Positions 25,436-37,083 of a stretch of 40,820 nucleotides of DNA are shown here, one piece after another. Made by a program: the position numbers and the translations under genes. Each line of letters starts with the position of its first letter. Within the stretch, counting starts at the first letter, position 1. The notes beneath the pieces are model-generated. The model did not search any database, was not told where the DNA came from, and saw nothing but the letters and a program-made list of their open reading frames with translations. Location of the stretch: positions 1-40,820 of the forward strand of contig NZ_BKAJ01000049.1 of NCBI RefSeq assembly GCF_007992495.1. Direction: 5' to 3'. The stretch comes from Reyranella soli. Its GTDB lineage: Bacteria > Pseudomonadota > Alphaproteobacteria > Reyranellales > Reyranellaceae.

Positions 25436-26392
25436 ATGGTCACGACTCCCCCGAGAAAGAATAAGGTCCCAAACATTCTTGGCGATTGGGACGACGTACG
25501 TTTTTTCCTCGCCGTTGCAAAAACCGGAAGCTTCAGCGCTGCCGCCACGCAGCTGAATACCAAGCAAACGACGGTCGGCCGCCGTATCCAGGCGCTCGAG
25601 CGCCGGCTGGGCGCCAAGCTGTTCGACCGCCATCGCCACGGCATGGAAGTGACGCCCGCGGCGCGCGGCGTGCTGGTCCAGGCCGAATCGATGATGTCCA
25701 ACGCCACCTCGATCGAGCGGCACCTAGCCGGCCTCGACCGCGAGATGGCGGGCATCGTGCGCATTGCCGCCACCGAGGGCATCGCCGCCCACTGGCTGGT
25801 GCCGCGGCTGGGGCAGCTCCGGACGACCCACCCCGACATCATCGTCCAGGTGATCGCGTCCGATCAGGTGCTCGACCTCGCGACCCGCCAGGCCGACCTC
25901 GCCATCCGCTTCTTCCGCCCGACATCGAACCAACTCGTGGCGGCGCGCGTCGGCCAGGTGAACTTCTCGATCTTCGCCGCGCCGTCCTATATCGAGCGCT
26001 ACGGCCTACCGCAGAGGCTCGACGATCTGCGCGAGCACCACATCGTCGACCACACCACGCTGCACAGCCTCGCCGCCATGAAGCCGTGGAGCGAGGTGGT
26101 CGAGCGCAGCCCGTCGGTCGTGCTGCGCACCAACTCGTCCTATGCCGCGGTCGAGGCGGTGCAGGTCGGTTATGGAATCTCGGTGTTCCCGGACTACGTC
26201 ACCAAGTCGTCCAACCTCGTGCCGGCGCCGATCGACCTCAAGATCGTCCGCGACATCTGGCTGGTGAGCCACGAGGAGACCAACAAGGGCGCCCGCATCC
26301 GCACGGTCATCGACTACGTGCGCGAGCAGTTCCGCCAGGACGAGCGCGAGTGGTTCTCGACCACGATCCGCGCGCCGATGGCCGCGGCTTAA
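25436..26392 (+). CDS. LysR family transcriptional regulator
   Basis: A 318-residue DNA-binding regulator. The N-terminal winged helix-turn-helix is WDDVRFFLAVAKTGSFSAAA, then QLNTKQTTVGRRIQALERRL, and GAKLFDRHRHGMEVTPAARG. A LysR effector-binding domain follows (IVRIAATEGIAAHWLVPRLG, DLAIRFFRPTSNQLVAARVG, QVGYGISVFPDYV). The N-terminus is about ten residues longer than usual and basic. It diverges from the membrane nucleotidyltransferase gene, so that operon is its likely target (inference from position). The effector is unknown. Confidence 0.9.
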   Translation: MVTTPPRKNKVPNILGDWDDVRFFLAVAKTGSFSAAATQLNTKQTTVGRRIQALERRLGAKLFDRHRHGMEVTPAARGVLVQAESMMSNATSIERHLAGLDREMAGIVRIAATEGIAAHWLVPRLGQLRTTHPDIIVQVIASDQVLDLATRQADLAIRFFRPTSNQLVAARVGQVNFSIFAAPSYIERYGLPQRLDDLREHHIVDHTTLHSLAAMKPWSEVVERSPSVVLRTNSSYAAVEAVQVGYGISVFPDYVTKSSNLVPAPIDLKIVRDIWLVSHEETNKGARIRTVIDYVREQFRQDEREWFSTTIRAPMAAA

Positions 26393-26408
26393 CGGTCATC
26401 CTCATGCT

Positions 26409-26475
26409 CTTCCGGACCGCCGGCCTCTGGCCGGCATCATGATCATGAGCCGGCCGGAGGCCGGCGGTCCGGAAG
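26409..26475. repeat. Palindromic repeat element, copy C
   Basis: Arms of 27 bases (26409-26435 and 26449-26475) match in 26 positions as an inverted repeat around the core ATCATGATCATGA. Each arm holds a GCCGGCC-TCY-GGCCGGC hairpin. It fills the gap between the convergent lysR and HIT genes and is the cleanest single copy in the window. Confidence 0.92.
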
Positions 26476-26476
26476 A

Positions 26477-26902
26477 CTAAAGAACGGCCTTCAGCCGCTT
26501 GTAGATCGCTTCGATCTCGGCCTTGTCGCCGGGCTTATATTCCCAGTTGAGCGCGACGCCGTCGTTGGGTTGGCGCGGCATGATGTGGATGTGCAGATGC
26601 GGCACGCTCTGGCCAGCGCCAGGACCGTTGGCCTGCAGCAGGTTGACGCCGTTGGGCTTCAGCTCGCTCATCACCGCCTTGGCGACCTTCTGGGCGGTCG
26701 CCGCGACGGCGCCCAGCACATCAGCTGGAATCGTGTCGACCATCGGCCAATGGCCCCTGGCGACGGAAAGCGAATGGCCCGGGTTCACCGGGTTGATGTC
26801 CATGAAGGCGATGGTCTTGTCGTCTTCCAGGAGCTTGAAGCTCGGGATCTGGCCCGCGACGATCTTGCAGAAGATGCAGTTGGCGTCGGTCGGATGGCTC
26901 AT
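26477..26902 (-). CDS. HIT family nucleotide hydrolase/transferase
   Basis: A 141-residue histidine-triad protein. CIFCKIVAGQIPSFKLLEDD carries the zinc-type CxxC of HINT proteins; AFMDINPVNPGHSLSVARGH follows; the catalytic triad is in SVPHLHIHIMPRQ (HxHxH). Such enzymes hydrolyse AMP-linked substrates. ATG at 26902 follows GAGGGGAGAG by five bases; a longer frame reaching 27265 is a shadow of meaB. It is the last gene of the run glyQ-glyS-ppdK-meaB-HIT. Confidence 0.92.
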   Translation of the reverse strand: MSHPTDANCIFCKIVAGQIPSFKLLEDDKTIAFMDINPVNPGHSLSVARGHWPMVDTIPADVLGAVAATAQKVAKAVMSELKPNGVNLLQANGPGAGQSVPHLHIHIMPRQPNDGVALNWEYKPGDKAEIEAIYKRLKAVL

Positions 26903-26915
26903 CGTTTCTCTCCCC

Positions 26916-27838
26916 TCATCTTTTCGCAAGCATCGCACCGAGCTCGCGCAGTCGCAGGAAGGGCTGAGCGCCGGCCGGCAGGCTGAGATCGAAGCCGAGA
27001 CGGCCGAGCCTGGCAATGCCCTCGCGGCCGAAACGGTCGCGCAACGACTCGGCGATCCAACCCTCGCTCTGGCGATGACGCGCCACGAGCAGCCGATTGT
27101 CAGCTGACAGATGCACCCGATGCGCTTCGAGGGCATCCACGAGCTTGCCCATGCCTTCGCCATTGCGCGAAGAGACCGCGAGAGTCCTGACCGGCCATTC
27201 GTCGCCGGCCGCGGCCAGTGACAGGGCTCCTGCCACGTCGGCACGCGCCCGCTCGGCGGCGCCACCCAAGTCCGCCTTGGTCACGACGATCAGATGGGGG
27301 ATCTCGACGATGCCTGCCTTCATGAACTGCAGGGAATCGCCCGAGCCCGGCTGGACGCAGAACACCACGGTGTCGGCGACGCCCGCCACGTCGGTCTCCG
27401 ACTGGCCGACGCCCACGGTCTCGATCAGCACGCGGTCGAACAGGGCGCGCATCAGCACCATGGCGGCCAGCGTCTGGTCGGCGAGCCCGCCCAGCCGGTC
27501 GCGCGCCGCCATGGAGCGCACGAAGCTGCCCTCGTCGGTGCTGTCATGGACGATGCGCACGCGATCGCCCAGCAAGGCACCGCCGCTCGATTTCGAGGAA
27601 GGATCGACCGCGATCACACCCACGGTCCTGCCGGACTTGCGCCAGGCCGCGACCAGCGCCGCGCACAGAGAGGACTTGCCGACGCCCGGCGGCCCGGTGA
27701 CCCCCACGACATGAGCCTTGGGCTCGCGCCAGGCGGCGTCGAGCAGTGCCTGCGCCTTCTCGCCTTCGGGATTGCGCTCCAAGTCGGCAAGCGCAGCCGC
27801 CAGGGCCCGCTTGCCGCCGTCACGAAGCGCCAGAAGCG

Positions 27839-27842
<4 letters not shown>
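26916..27842 (-). CDS. meaB: MeaB/ArgK-type GTPase (methylmalonyl-CoA mutase chaperone family)
   Basis: A 308-residue G3E-family GTPase. The P-loop is [20 protein letters not shown], then VAVDPSS-like [20 protein letters not shown], the [19 protein letters not shown] switch region, and VVTKADLGG. Known members protect and reload adenosylcobalamin-dependent mutases. No mutase gene is in the window. ATG at 27842 overlaps the ppdK stop (ATGA), so the two are translationally coupled. The protein is slightly short at its N-terminus compared with some relatives, but the G domain is complete. Confidence 0.88.
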
Positions 27843-30514
<2,672 letters not shown>

Positions 30515-30516
30515 TC

Positions 30517-32568
30517 TCAGCCCTCGATCCTGGAGAAATCCGCCACCGAATCCATGGTGGCGCGTATCTGATTGAGCAATTTCAGCCTGTTCAGCCGTAA
30601 ATCGGGTTTCTCAGCGACATTGACTGTGACCTTTTCGAAGAAAGAATCGATGGGCGCACGCAAGCCCGCGAAAGCTTCCATCGCGCCCGCGAAGTCCTCA
30701 CGCTGCAACGCGGGCCTCACAAGACGCTCGATGTCGGCCAAGGCAGCAGCAACGGTTTTCTCTTCCGCTTGTTCCATGCGTGCGGCGTCAGGCGCACCGG
30801 CGATTTTCGCAGCCAGTGTCTTGTCCTTCTTCTCTTCGGCACGAACGATGTTTGCCGCGCGGCCATAGCCGGTCAGCAGATTCTTGCCCGCTTCCGTGGC
30901 CAGGAACGACTGCACCGCTTCGACCCGCGCCAACAGGCGCACGAGATCGTCCTCGCCGCCCAGGGCGAACACCGCGTCGACGACGTCGTGGCGCACACCC
31001 TTCTCGCGCATCTGCACCTTCAGGCGATCGGCGAAGAAGGCCATCAGGTCGTCGGCGTCGAAGAACTTCTTGAGCGGCAGACGGATGCCGTTCTCGACGA
31101 CGATGCGGATGATGCCGAGCGCGGCGCGGCGCAAGGCGAACGGATCGCGCGAGCCGGTCGGCTTCTCGCCGATCGCCCAGAAGCTGGTGAGCGTATCGAG
31201 CTTGTCGGCCAGCGCGACCACGACAGAAATCGGCGCGCTCGGGCAACGGTCGGCGGGACCGGCCGGTGCATAGTGATCACCAATGGCGTCGGCGACCGCG
31301 GCCGGAAGCTTCTCTTCCAGCGCGTAGTAGCGGCCCATGACGCCCTGCAACTCGGGGAACTCGCCCACCATGCCGCTGCGCAGATCGGCCTTGCAGAGGT
31401 GCGCGGCCAGGATCGCGTGGGCAGAGTCCGCGCCCGCGACGTATGAGGCGAGCTTGTCGGCCAATATCTCGATGCGGGCGACGCGATCGGCCTGGGTGCC
31501 GAGCTTGGCGTGGAAGACCATGTCCTTCAGGGCCGGCAGCCGCTCCTCCAGCCGGACCTTGCGATCCTGGTTCCAGAAGAACTTGGCGTCGGATAGCCGC
31601 GAGCGCAGCACACGCTCGTTGCCGTCGACGATCGTCTTGCCGCCGTCGCGCGCCACATTGTTAGCAACGACGACGAAGCGGTTGGCGAGCGAGCCGCTCC
31701 TGTTGTTGGTGACGAAGTAACGCTGATGCGTCCGCATGGAGACGGTCAGCACTTCGGGCGGCACGTCCATGAACTGCGAATCGATGGTGCCCAGCATCGG
31801 CACGGGCCATTCGACCAAGCCCGCCACCTCTTCGAGCAGGCCCTCGTCGGTCTTGAGCGCGACCTGCGCCTCGGCGCAGAGCTTCTCGGCGCCTTCCAGC
31901 ACGATCTTCTTGCGCTCGGCCGGGTCCAGCACCACGTGCGCGGCACGGAGCTTGGCGACATAGTCGGCGAAGCCCGCGACCTTGATGTCGCCTTTGCTGA
32001 GGAATCGATGGCCGCGCGTGGTGTCGCCAAACCTGATCGGCGCCATCTCGCCACCCGGCGCGACCTCGCCTGCCAGCACCTTGCCGTCGAACAGCGCCAC
32101 GATGGACTGCAGCGGGCGCACCCAGGTCATGGTGCCGCTGCCCCACTTCATCGATTTGGGCCAGGGCAGCGCTTTCATCGCGGCATCGATGATGCCAGGC
32201 AGCGCTTCGGCGGTCGGGCCGCCCTTCTTGGCGATCACGGCGAACCAGAACTCGCCCTTTCCGGTGTCGCGCTTCTCCGCCTGGTCGAGCGAGGCAAGGC
32301 CGGTGGCTTTCAGGAAGCCCTGCACGGCTTGCTCGGGCGCGCCGACACGCGGTCCGCGCCGTTCTTCGCTGACGTCGGCCCGTGCGGCCGGCAGGCCGTC
32401 GACCACCAGCGTCAGCCGCCGCGACGTCGCGAAGGCGCGTGCGTCCTTGAATTCCAGACCGGCGGCCTTCAAGCCGTCGCTCACCAGACGCTTGAGATCG
32501 TCGGCCGCGCGCGTCTGCATGCGCGCCGGAATCTCTTCGCTCAGAAGTTCGAGAAGCAGCTCAGCCAT
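30517..32568 (-). CDS. glyS: Glycyl-tRNA synthetase beta subunit
   Basis: A 683-residue beta chain of the alpha2-beta2-type bacterial glycyl-tRNA synthetase. The start [20 protein letters not shown] and [20 protein letters not shown] are classic, as are FPKSMKWG-like [29 protein letters not shown], and [20 protein letters not shown]. The C-terminal anticodon-recognition part ends [22 protein letters not shown] at 32568 overlaps the glyQ stop by one base (TGATG). A longer frame reaching 33435 merely re-reads glyQ in another phase. Confidence 0.96.
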   Translation of the reverse strand: MAELLLELLSEEIPARMQTRAADDLKRLVSDGLKAAGLEFKDARAFATSRRLTLVVDGLPAARADVSEERRGPRVGAPEQAVQGFLKATGLASLDQAEKRDTGKGEFWFAVIAKKGGPTAEALPGIIDAAMKALPWPKSMKWGSGTMTWVRPLQSIVALFDGKVLAGEVAPGGEMAPIRFGDTTRGHRFLSKGDIKVAGFADYVAKLRAAHVVLDPAERKKIVLEGAEKLCAEAQVALKTDEGLLEEVAGLVEWPVPMLGTIDSQFMDVPPEVLTVSMRTHQRYFVTNNRSGSLANRFVVVANNVARDGGKTIVDGNERVLRSRLSDAKFFWNQDRKVRLEERLPALKDMVFHAKLGTQADRVARIEILADKLASYVAGADSAHAILAAHLCKADLRSGMVGEFPELQGVMGRYYALEEKLPAAVADAIGDHYAPAGPADRCPSAPISVVVALADKLDTLTSFWAIGEKPTGSRDPFALRRAALGIIRIVVENGIRLPLKKFFDADDLMAFFADRLKVQMREKGVRHDVVDAVFALGGEDDLVRLLARVEAVQSFLATEAGKNLLTGYGRAANIVRAEEKKDKTLAAKIAGAPDAARMEQAEEKTVAAALADIERLVRPALQREDFAGAMEAFAGLRAPIDSFFEKVTVNVAEKPDLRLNRLKLLNQIRATMDSVADFSRIEG

Positions 32569-33467
32569 CACGCCGCTTCCTTCTTCTGAGTGACGAGCCA
32601 TGCCTCGCAGCACGCCTTGGCAAGGTCGCGGACGCGCAGGATGTAGCTCTGTCGCTCGGTGACGCTGATAACGCCGCGCGCGTCCAGCAGGTTGAAGCAA
32701 TGCGAAGCCTTGATGCACTGCTCGTAGGCCGGCAGCGGCAGCTTGCGCTCGATCAACCGGCCGCACTCCTTCTCGGCATCGGCGAAGTGGCGGAACAGCA
32801 TGTCGGTGTCGGCGTGCTCGAAATTGTAGGCCGACTGCTCGCGTTCGTTCTGCAGGAAGACGTCGCCGTATGTCAGCGGCACTTCCGAATCCGTGCGATT
32901 GAACGGCAGGTCGTAGATCGACTTCTTGTCGAACAGGTACATGGCCAGCCGTTCCAGGCCGTAGGTGATCTCGCCCGACACCAGGTCGACGTCGATGCCG
33001 CCGACCTGCTGGAAATAGGTGAACTGGCTGATCTCCGAGCCATCGCACCACACTTCCCAGCCCAGCCCCCAGGCGCCCAATGTCGGGCTCTCCCAGTCGT
33101 CCTCGACAAAGCGGATGTCGTGCAGGGTGGTGTCGATGCCGATCGCCTCGAGAGAGCCGAGATAGCGCTCGAGGATGTCGGGCGGCGACGGCTTCAGGAT
33201 GGCCTGGAACTGATAGTAGTGCTGCAGGCGCATGGGATTGTCGCCGTAGCGCCCATCGGTCGGCCGCCGCGACGGCTGCACGTAGGCGGCGTACCAGGGC
33301 TTCGGCCCCAGAGCGCGCAGGGTCGTGGCGGTGTGGAAGGTGCCCGCGCCCATTTCCATATCGAACGGCTGCAGGATCAGGCAGCCTTGGCGCGCCCAAT
33401 AATCCTGCAGGGTCAGAATGAGTTCCTGGAAGCACGTCGGCTTAAGGCGTGCTGAGGGTTCGGACAC
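32568..33467 (-). CDS. glyQ: Glycyl-tRNA synthetase alpha subunit
   Basis: A 299-residue alpha (catalytic) chain. [76 protein letters not shown] and [20 protein letters not shown] are hallmark blocks. The start is GTG at 33467 ([12 protein letters not shown]), with only a weak GGGG upstream. No ATG is available before the conserved FQELILTLQ block. With glyS it aminoacylates tRNA-Gly, and the pair leads a tightly packed minus-strand run. Confidence 0.95.
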   Translation of the reverse strand: MSEPSARLKPTCFQELILTLQDYWARQGCLILQPFDMEMGAGTFHTATTLRALGPKPWYAAYVQPSRRPTDGRYGDNPMRLQHYYQFQAILKPSPPDILERYLGSLEAIGIDTTLHDIRFVEDDWESPTLGAWGLGWEVWCDGSEISQFTYFQQVGGIDVDLVSGEITYGLERLAMYLFDKKSIYDLPFNRTDSEVPLTYGDVFLQNEREQSAYNFEHADTDMLFRHFADAEKECGRLIERKLPLPAYEQCIKASHCFNLLDARGVISVTERQSYILRVRDLAKACCEAWLVTQKKEAA

Positions 33468-33532
33468 AGGTATACCCCGAAGCTCAGAAGGCCTTTTGTT
33501 TCTACGACTTAAGGCCGTTGTTGCGGTGCGGC

Positions 33533-33561
33533 AAAATAAGTGCCACCCCCAGGCCGGTCAA
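33533..33561 (-). promoter_or_regulatory. Putative sigma-70-type promoter of the glyQ operon
   Basis: On the minus strand TTGACC (33561-33556) and TATTTT (33538-33533) are separated by exactly 17 bases. They lie 66 bases upstream of the glyQ start and just past the stop of the zinc-ribbon gene. This is the best-formed promoter in front of the glyQ-glyS-ppdK-meaB-HIT run. Confidence 0.5.
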
Positions 33562-33575
33562 CTAGGCCGGTCGGG

Positions 33576-33851
33576 TCAATTCGGACGTGGCTGGGGACGG
33601 CCGCACTGGCCGCATTTTTCGGCACCGGCGGGATTATAGGCGCCGCAGCCGGCGCACTGGATGGTCTCCTGGATCGCGACCTTGCGGGCCGCCAGGGGCT
33701 CCGACGGCGGTGGGGGCGGCGGCGGCGCGGGGCGTGCAGGTTCCTCGGGCTTGCCGACAAAGCGGTCGAACAGGCCCTTCCAGCGGGAAAAAGTCTTCCA
33801 CACCGCGTAAACGGCGACGCCGAACAGGATGATCTTGAGCAAAAGGCCCAT
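33576..33851 (-). CDS. Small membrane-anchored zinc-ribbon protein
   Basis: A 91-residue protein. An N-terminal transmembrane segment (LLLKIILFGVAVYAVWKTF) is followed by a basic stretch, a proline-rich linker (ARPAPPPPPPPSEP) and a C-terminal zinc ribbon with two CxxC pairs (CAGCGAYNPAGAEKCGQCG). The ribbon should lie in the cytoplasm. The function is unknown. It sits upstream of the glyQ promoter on the same strand and diverges from glpD (54 bases between starts). The ordered domain layout makes a real gene likely. Confidence 0.72.
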   Translation of the reverse strand: MGLLLKIILFGVAVYAVWKTFSRWKGLFDRFVGKPEEPARPAPPPPPPPSEPLAARKVAIQETIQCAGCGAYNPAGAEKCGQCGRPQPRPN

Positions 33852-33905
33852 GCGGCCATTTGAGGTCCCTGCATCTTGCGGTCAAGCGCGCTATATCCTG
33901 CAGCC

Positions 33906-35444
33906 ATGAATGGAAGTGGAGAGGCGCCGCTCGACCTGTTCGTAGTGGGCGGCGGGATCAACGGCGCGGGCATTGCCTGCGACGCGACGGGGCGGGCACT
34001 CAAGGTCGGGCTGTGCGAGATGCACGACTTCGCCAGCCACACCTCCTCGGCGTCGACCAAGTTGATCCATGGCGGCCTGCGCTATCTCGAGCATTACGAG
34101 TTCCGGCTGGTGCGCGAGGCCCTGCAGGAGCGCGAGGTGCTTTTGGCCAAGGCGCCGCACCTCTCCTTTCCCCTGCGCTTCGTGCTGCCGCACGAGCAGC
34201 ATCTCAGGCCGCGCTGGATGCTGCGGTTGGGCCTGTTCCTTTACGACCATCTCGACTGGCACATGACCCTGCCCAAGTCGATTTCGGTCGACCTGCCGAG
34301 TTCGAAGTTCGGCGCCGGGCTGAAGCCGTCCTTCAAGAACGGCTTCGTCTATTCCGACGCCTGGGTCGACGACGCCCGGCTGGTGATCGCCAACCTCATG
34401 TCGGCGCGCGGGATGGGGGCGCGCATCTTCGCCCGCCATCGCTGCGTGTCGGCGCGGCGCACCGCGGACGGCAAGCTGTGGGACATCGAGCTCAGCGCGC
34501 CCGACGGCAGCGCGGTGAAGCTTCAGGCGCGCGGCCTGGTCAATGCGACCGGCCCCTGGGTGAAGCATTTCCTCGACGAGCAGACGTCCATCAGGACCAA
34601 CAAGCGCGTGCGCCTGATCAAGGGCAGCCACATCGTCGTGCCGCGGCTGTACGACGGCGATCACGCCTTCATCCTGCAGAACAAGGACGGGCGCATCGTC
34701 TTCATCATCCCCTACGAACGCTCCTTCTCGGTGATCGGCACCACCGACATTCCCGTCGACTCGAGCGACAAGAAGCCCGTCTGCACCCAGGAGGAGATCG
34801 ACTATCTCTGCGAGATCGCCAGCTACTACATGACAAAGCCGGTGCGGCCGGCCGACGTGGTGTGGACCTATTCCGGCGTGCGCCCCTTGTTCGACGACGG
34901 CGACGACAATCCCTCGGCAGTGACGCGCGACTATCACCTCGAAATCGACGGCGCGGTTGGCACGGCCCCGCTGCTATCGGTGTTCGGCGGCAAGATCACG
35001 ACCTACCGGCGGCTGGCGGAGCACGCCTTGCGCGATCTGGCGCCGTACTATCCGCACATGGGGGTAGAATGGACGGCGGGCAGGGCGCTGGCGGGCGGCG
35101 AGCTCGCCGATGCGCCGACCTTCGAGCAGGCGTTCGACAACTTCGTGAACTCGGCGGCCGTCGTGAAGCCCGGTTTGCCGAAGGAGCTGCTGCGCGTGTT
35201 GATCCGGCGTCACGGGGTGGCCATCGACGACCTTCTGGAAGAGGTCAAGACCGTGGCCGATCTCGGCCAGCATTTCGGCGGCCATCTCTATGAGGTCGAG
35301 GTGCGCTACCTGGTGCGCGACGAATGGGCGGTCGAGGCCGAGGACGTGCTGTGGCGGCGGACCAAGGAAGGCCTGCACATGACCCAGGCCGAGCGCGAGC
35401 ATTTCGCGCGCTGGCTTGCCGAACTCCGACCAAACTTTGCATAA
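33906..35444 (+). CDS. glpD: Glycerol-3-phosphate dehydrogenase, aerobic FAD type
   Basis: A 512-residue membrane-associated flavoenzyme oxidising glycerol-3-phosphate to dihydroxyacetone phosphate and passing electrons to quinone. The FAD-binding motif is DLFVVGGGINGAGIACDATG at about residues 9-28. HTSSASTKLIHGGLRYLEHY is the family signature, then LVNATGPWVKH, IKGSHIVVPRL, YERSFSVIGTTDIP and VFGGKITTYRRLAEHAL. The C-terminal helical domain is present (VRYLVRDEWAVEAEDVLWRR). I chose ATG at 33906 because it places the FAD motif near the N-terminus as in homologues; an upstream in-frame start at 33876 adds ten residues. Confidence 0.95.
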   Translation: MNGSGEAPLDLFVVGGGINGAGIACDATGRALKVGLCEMHDFASHTSSASTKLIHGGLRYLEHYEFRLVREALQEREVLLAKAPHLSFPLRFVLPHEQHLRPRWMLRLGLFLYDHLDWHMTLPKSISVDLPSSKFGAGLKPSFKNGFVYSDAWVDDARLVIANLMSARGMGARIFARHRCVSARRTADGKLWDIELSAPDGSAVKLQARGLVNATGPWVKHFLDEQTSIRTNKRVRLIKGSHIVVPRLYDGDHAFILQNKDGRIVFIIPYERSFSVIGTTDIPVDSSDKKPVCTQEEIDYLCEIASYYMTKPVRPADVVWTYSGVRPLFDDGDDNPSAVTRDYHLEIDGAVGTAPLLSVFGGKITTYRRLAEHALRDLAPYYPHMGVEWTAGRALAGGELADAPTFEQAFDNFVNSAAVVKPGLPKELLRVLIRRHGVAIDDLLEEVKTVADLGQHFGGHLYEVEVRYLVRDEWAVEAEDVLWRRTKEGLHMTQAEREHFARWLAELRPNFA

Positions 35445-35500
35445 CTGACTGGAGCCTTGCCGACGATCCTCAACCCTCCAGGGAGACGGGAGCCGATCGA

Positions 35501-35776
35501 ATGAATATCTCCACTTTGCAAATGCTGGCCCTCATGGCGGGCGGCGTGGCAATCATCGTCGGCCTTGCGATTGCAACGACCAGCAAGTCACGCTTGATCA
35601 AGGCGGGTGGCTACACCTTAACCGCCGCATTGATCGTCGCCGTCGCTGTAGCAGTGTTCACGACACCAACCGAGGACCCGGAAACTGCCCGAGCCGAGAG
35701 CATAGTCAGCCTCCTGCTTCTCGTTGCCGCCGGTTGGGTGGGACTGCACGCCAGCCGCGCCTATAGACGCAAATGA
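35501..35776 (+). CDS. Small three-helix membrane protein
   Basis: A 91-residue hydrophobic protein with three predicted membrane segments (LQMLALMAGGVAIIVGLAIA, YTLTAALIVAVAVAVF, SIVSLLLLVAAGWVGLHASR) and a basic C-terminus. ATG at 35501 follows GGGAGACGGGAG by eight bases, a strong ribosome site. It lies 56 bases after glpD on the same strand. I recognise no family. Its end is followed by a copy of a short sequence also found at the glpD stop codon. Confidence 0.65.
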   Translation: MNISTLQMLALMAGGVAIIVGLAIATTSKSRLIKAGGYTLTAALIVAVAVAVFTTPTEDPETARAESIVSLLLLVAAGWVGLHASRAYRRK

Positions 35777-35887
35777 CAGCGCCGCTTTTCGCCCAAACTT
35801 TACATAACTTAACACATCACCAGGGCACGCCGGGCGCGGCCGCAGCGTATCATCGCTACAGCCCGCGTAATTCGGTGAGGTTCCACG

Positions 35888-36451
35888 ATGTCGTTCCGCC
35901 GCCCCCTCCTTCTGGCCGCTCCTGTCGCCCTGATGGCCGGCCTCGTCCTGGCGATGCCCGCTTCGGCGGCCGTCGGCAGCGTTCTAGACGATGACCTGCT
36001 CGAGCTGGCCCAGGCCACGCCGCCGGCGCCCCCTGCCGCCGGTCCCGAACGCCGTGATCGGATGGCCAGCTTCAATCCCAAGGCGTTCTGCCTCGACCGC
36101 GTCGCCCGGCGCGCCGGCAACCGCACCTATCTCAAGATCAAGCTCGACCTGAAGGCCGACCAGGTGTCCGCCTGGGATGCCTTCGCCAAAGCGTCCGACG
36201 ACGCCGACGTCAAGGACACCGCACGCTGCAACGCGCTGCCGTCGGAGATGAAGGAGCGGCCGAACTACGTCGATCGGCTCAGCATGGAAGAGGCCTACAT
36301 GAAGGCCCGCGTCGAGCGCATCGAGGCAGTGAAGCCGAGCCTGACCGCGCTCTACAACACGCTGTCGCCCGAGCAGAAGGCGTCGCTCGACCGCCCGCGC
36401 CCGATGGGCGGCATGATGGGCCACCATCGCGGCGGTCCCGGCCCGCGCTAA
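35888..36451 (+). CDS. Periplasmic LTXXQ-motif (Spy/CpxP-like) protein
   Basis: A 187-residue exported protein. A Sec signal (SFRRPLLLAAPVALMAGLVL) ends near PASA. After a proline-rich stretch come two LTxxQ-like helices (LDLKADQVSAWDAFAKASDD and LYNTLSPEQKASLDRPRP), the arrangement of Spy/CpxP-type envelope-stress or metal-responsive chaperones. The tail is rich in Gly, Met and His (MGGMMGHHRGG), which could bind metal. It has two cysteines that could form a disulfide. ATG at 35888 follows GGTGAGG by seven bases. The stop is four bases from repeat locus D. Confidence 0.75.
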   Translation: MSFRRPLLLAAPVALMAGLVLAMPASAAVGSVLDDDLLELAQATPPAPPAAGPERRDRMASFNPKAFCLDRVARRAGNRTYLKIKLDLKADQVSAWDAFAKASDDADVKDTARCNALPSEMKERPNYVDRLSMEEAYMKARVERIEAVKPSLTALYNTLSPEQKASLDRPRPMGGMMGHHRGGPGPR

Positions 36452-36455
36452 ACAT

Positions 36456-36592
36456 CTTGCCGGACCGCGGGCCTCCAGGCCCGCTCATGGTCTTCTCGGG
36501 AGCGCGGACCTCCGGTCCGCTCATGATCATGATGCGGACCAGAGGTCCGCGCTCCCATGATGAGCGGGCCTGGAGGCCCGCGGTCCAGCAAG
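36456..36592. repeat. Palindromic repeat locus D, outer element (interrupted)
   Basis: Arms at 36456-36484 and 36564-36592 match in 28 of 29 positions as an inverted repeat, each holding a GCGGGCCT-CC-AGGCCCGC-type hairpin. The core is split: TCATG remains on the left and ATGATGA on the right, with a second element between. It fills the gap between the convergent LTXXQ and soxR genes and ends one base before the soxR stop. Confidence 0.9.
36498..36556. repeat. Palindromic repeat locus D, inner element
   Basis: Arms at 36498-36520 and 36534-36556 match in 22 of 23 positions around TCATGATCATGAT. The hairpin is GCGGACC-TCC-GGTCCGC. The GGGAGCGCG flank is shared with copy A at 15886. It lies inside the core of the outer element. 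Confidence 0.9.
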
Positions 36593-36593
36593 A

Positions 36594-37076
36594 TTACTCA
36601 ACGTCCTCGAAATCCTGGGCGCGATCGCCCAGCAGGAAGCGCGGTCCGGCCCCTGCCCGGGCCGCGCGGTCGTTCGGGTTGTAGAGGTGGCACTTGGCGA
36701 GCGACAGGCAGCCGCAACCGATGCAGCCGTCGAGCAGGTCGCGCGTCTTCTCCAGCATGGCGATCCGCGCCTGCAGCGCGCCACGGATGCGCACGCTGAT
36801 CGCCTGCCAGTCCTGAGGGTTGGGCGCGCGCCCCTGCGGCAGCAGCGACAGCTCGGCTTCGATCTCGCTCAAGGTCAGGCCGAGCTGTTGCGCGATCAGG
36901 GCAAAAGACAGGCGCCGGATGTCCGCCCGCATGAACCGGCGCTGGTTTCCCGACGTCCGCACCGCCCTCACCAGGCCGCGCGACTCATAGAAGCGAATCG
37001 CCGACACCGACATGCCAGTGCGCCGGGCCAGCTCGCCGATCGTCAGATGTGCCGATTGAGGCAGGAAAATCTCCAT
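36594..37076 (-). CDS. soxR: Redox-sensitive regulator SoxR (MerR family)
   Basis: A 160-residue MerR-type activator. The N-terminal helix-turn-helix is LTIGELARRTGMSVSAIRFY, followed by ESRGLVRAVRTSGNQRRFMR. A dimerisation helix leads to the [2Fe-2S] site CIGCGCLSLAKC (C-x2-C-x-C-x5-C) at about residues 116-127, the SoxR hallmark. It is oxidised by redox-cycling compounds and then remodels a promoter with an overlong spacer. The divergent promoter carries a near-consensus SoxR operator, so it probably controls itself and the adjacent VOC gene. ATG at 37076 gives an N-terminal extension of about nine residues before the helix-turn-helix, normal for SoxR. Confidence 0.94.
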   Translation of the reverse strand: MEIFLPQSAHLTIGELARRTGMSVSAIRFYESRGLVRAVRTSGNQRRFMRADIRRLSFALIAQQLGLTLSEIEAELSLLPQGRAPNPQDWQAISVRIRGALQARIAMLEKTRDLLDGCIGCGCLSLAKCHLYNPNDRAARAGAGPRFLLGDRAQDFEDVE

Positions 37077-37083
37077 CGAAAGC

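Noticed and set aside
26903..27265. Extension of the HIT gene upstream to give 262 residues
   Set aside because: The extra sequence overlaps meaB and a strong ribosome site precedes ATG 26902.
32569..33435. Extension of glyS upstream into an over 970-residue frame
   Set aside because: The extra part is glyQ read in the wrong phase; the true GlyS N-terminus [16 protein letters not shown] begins at 32568.
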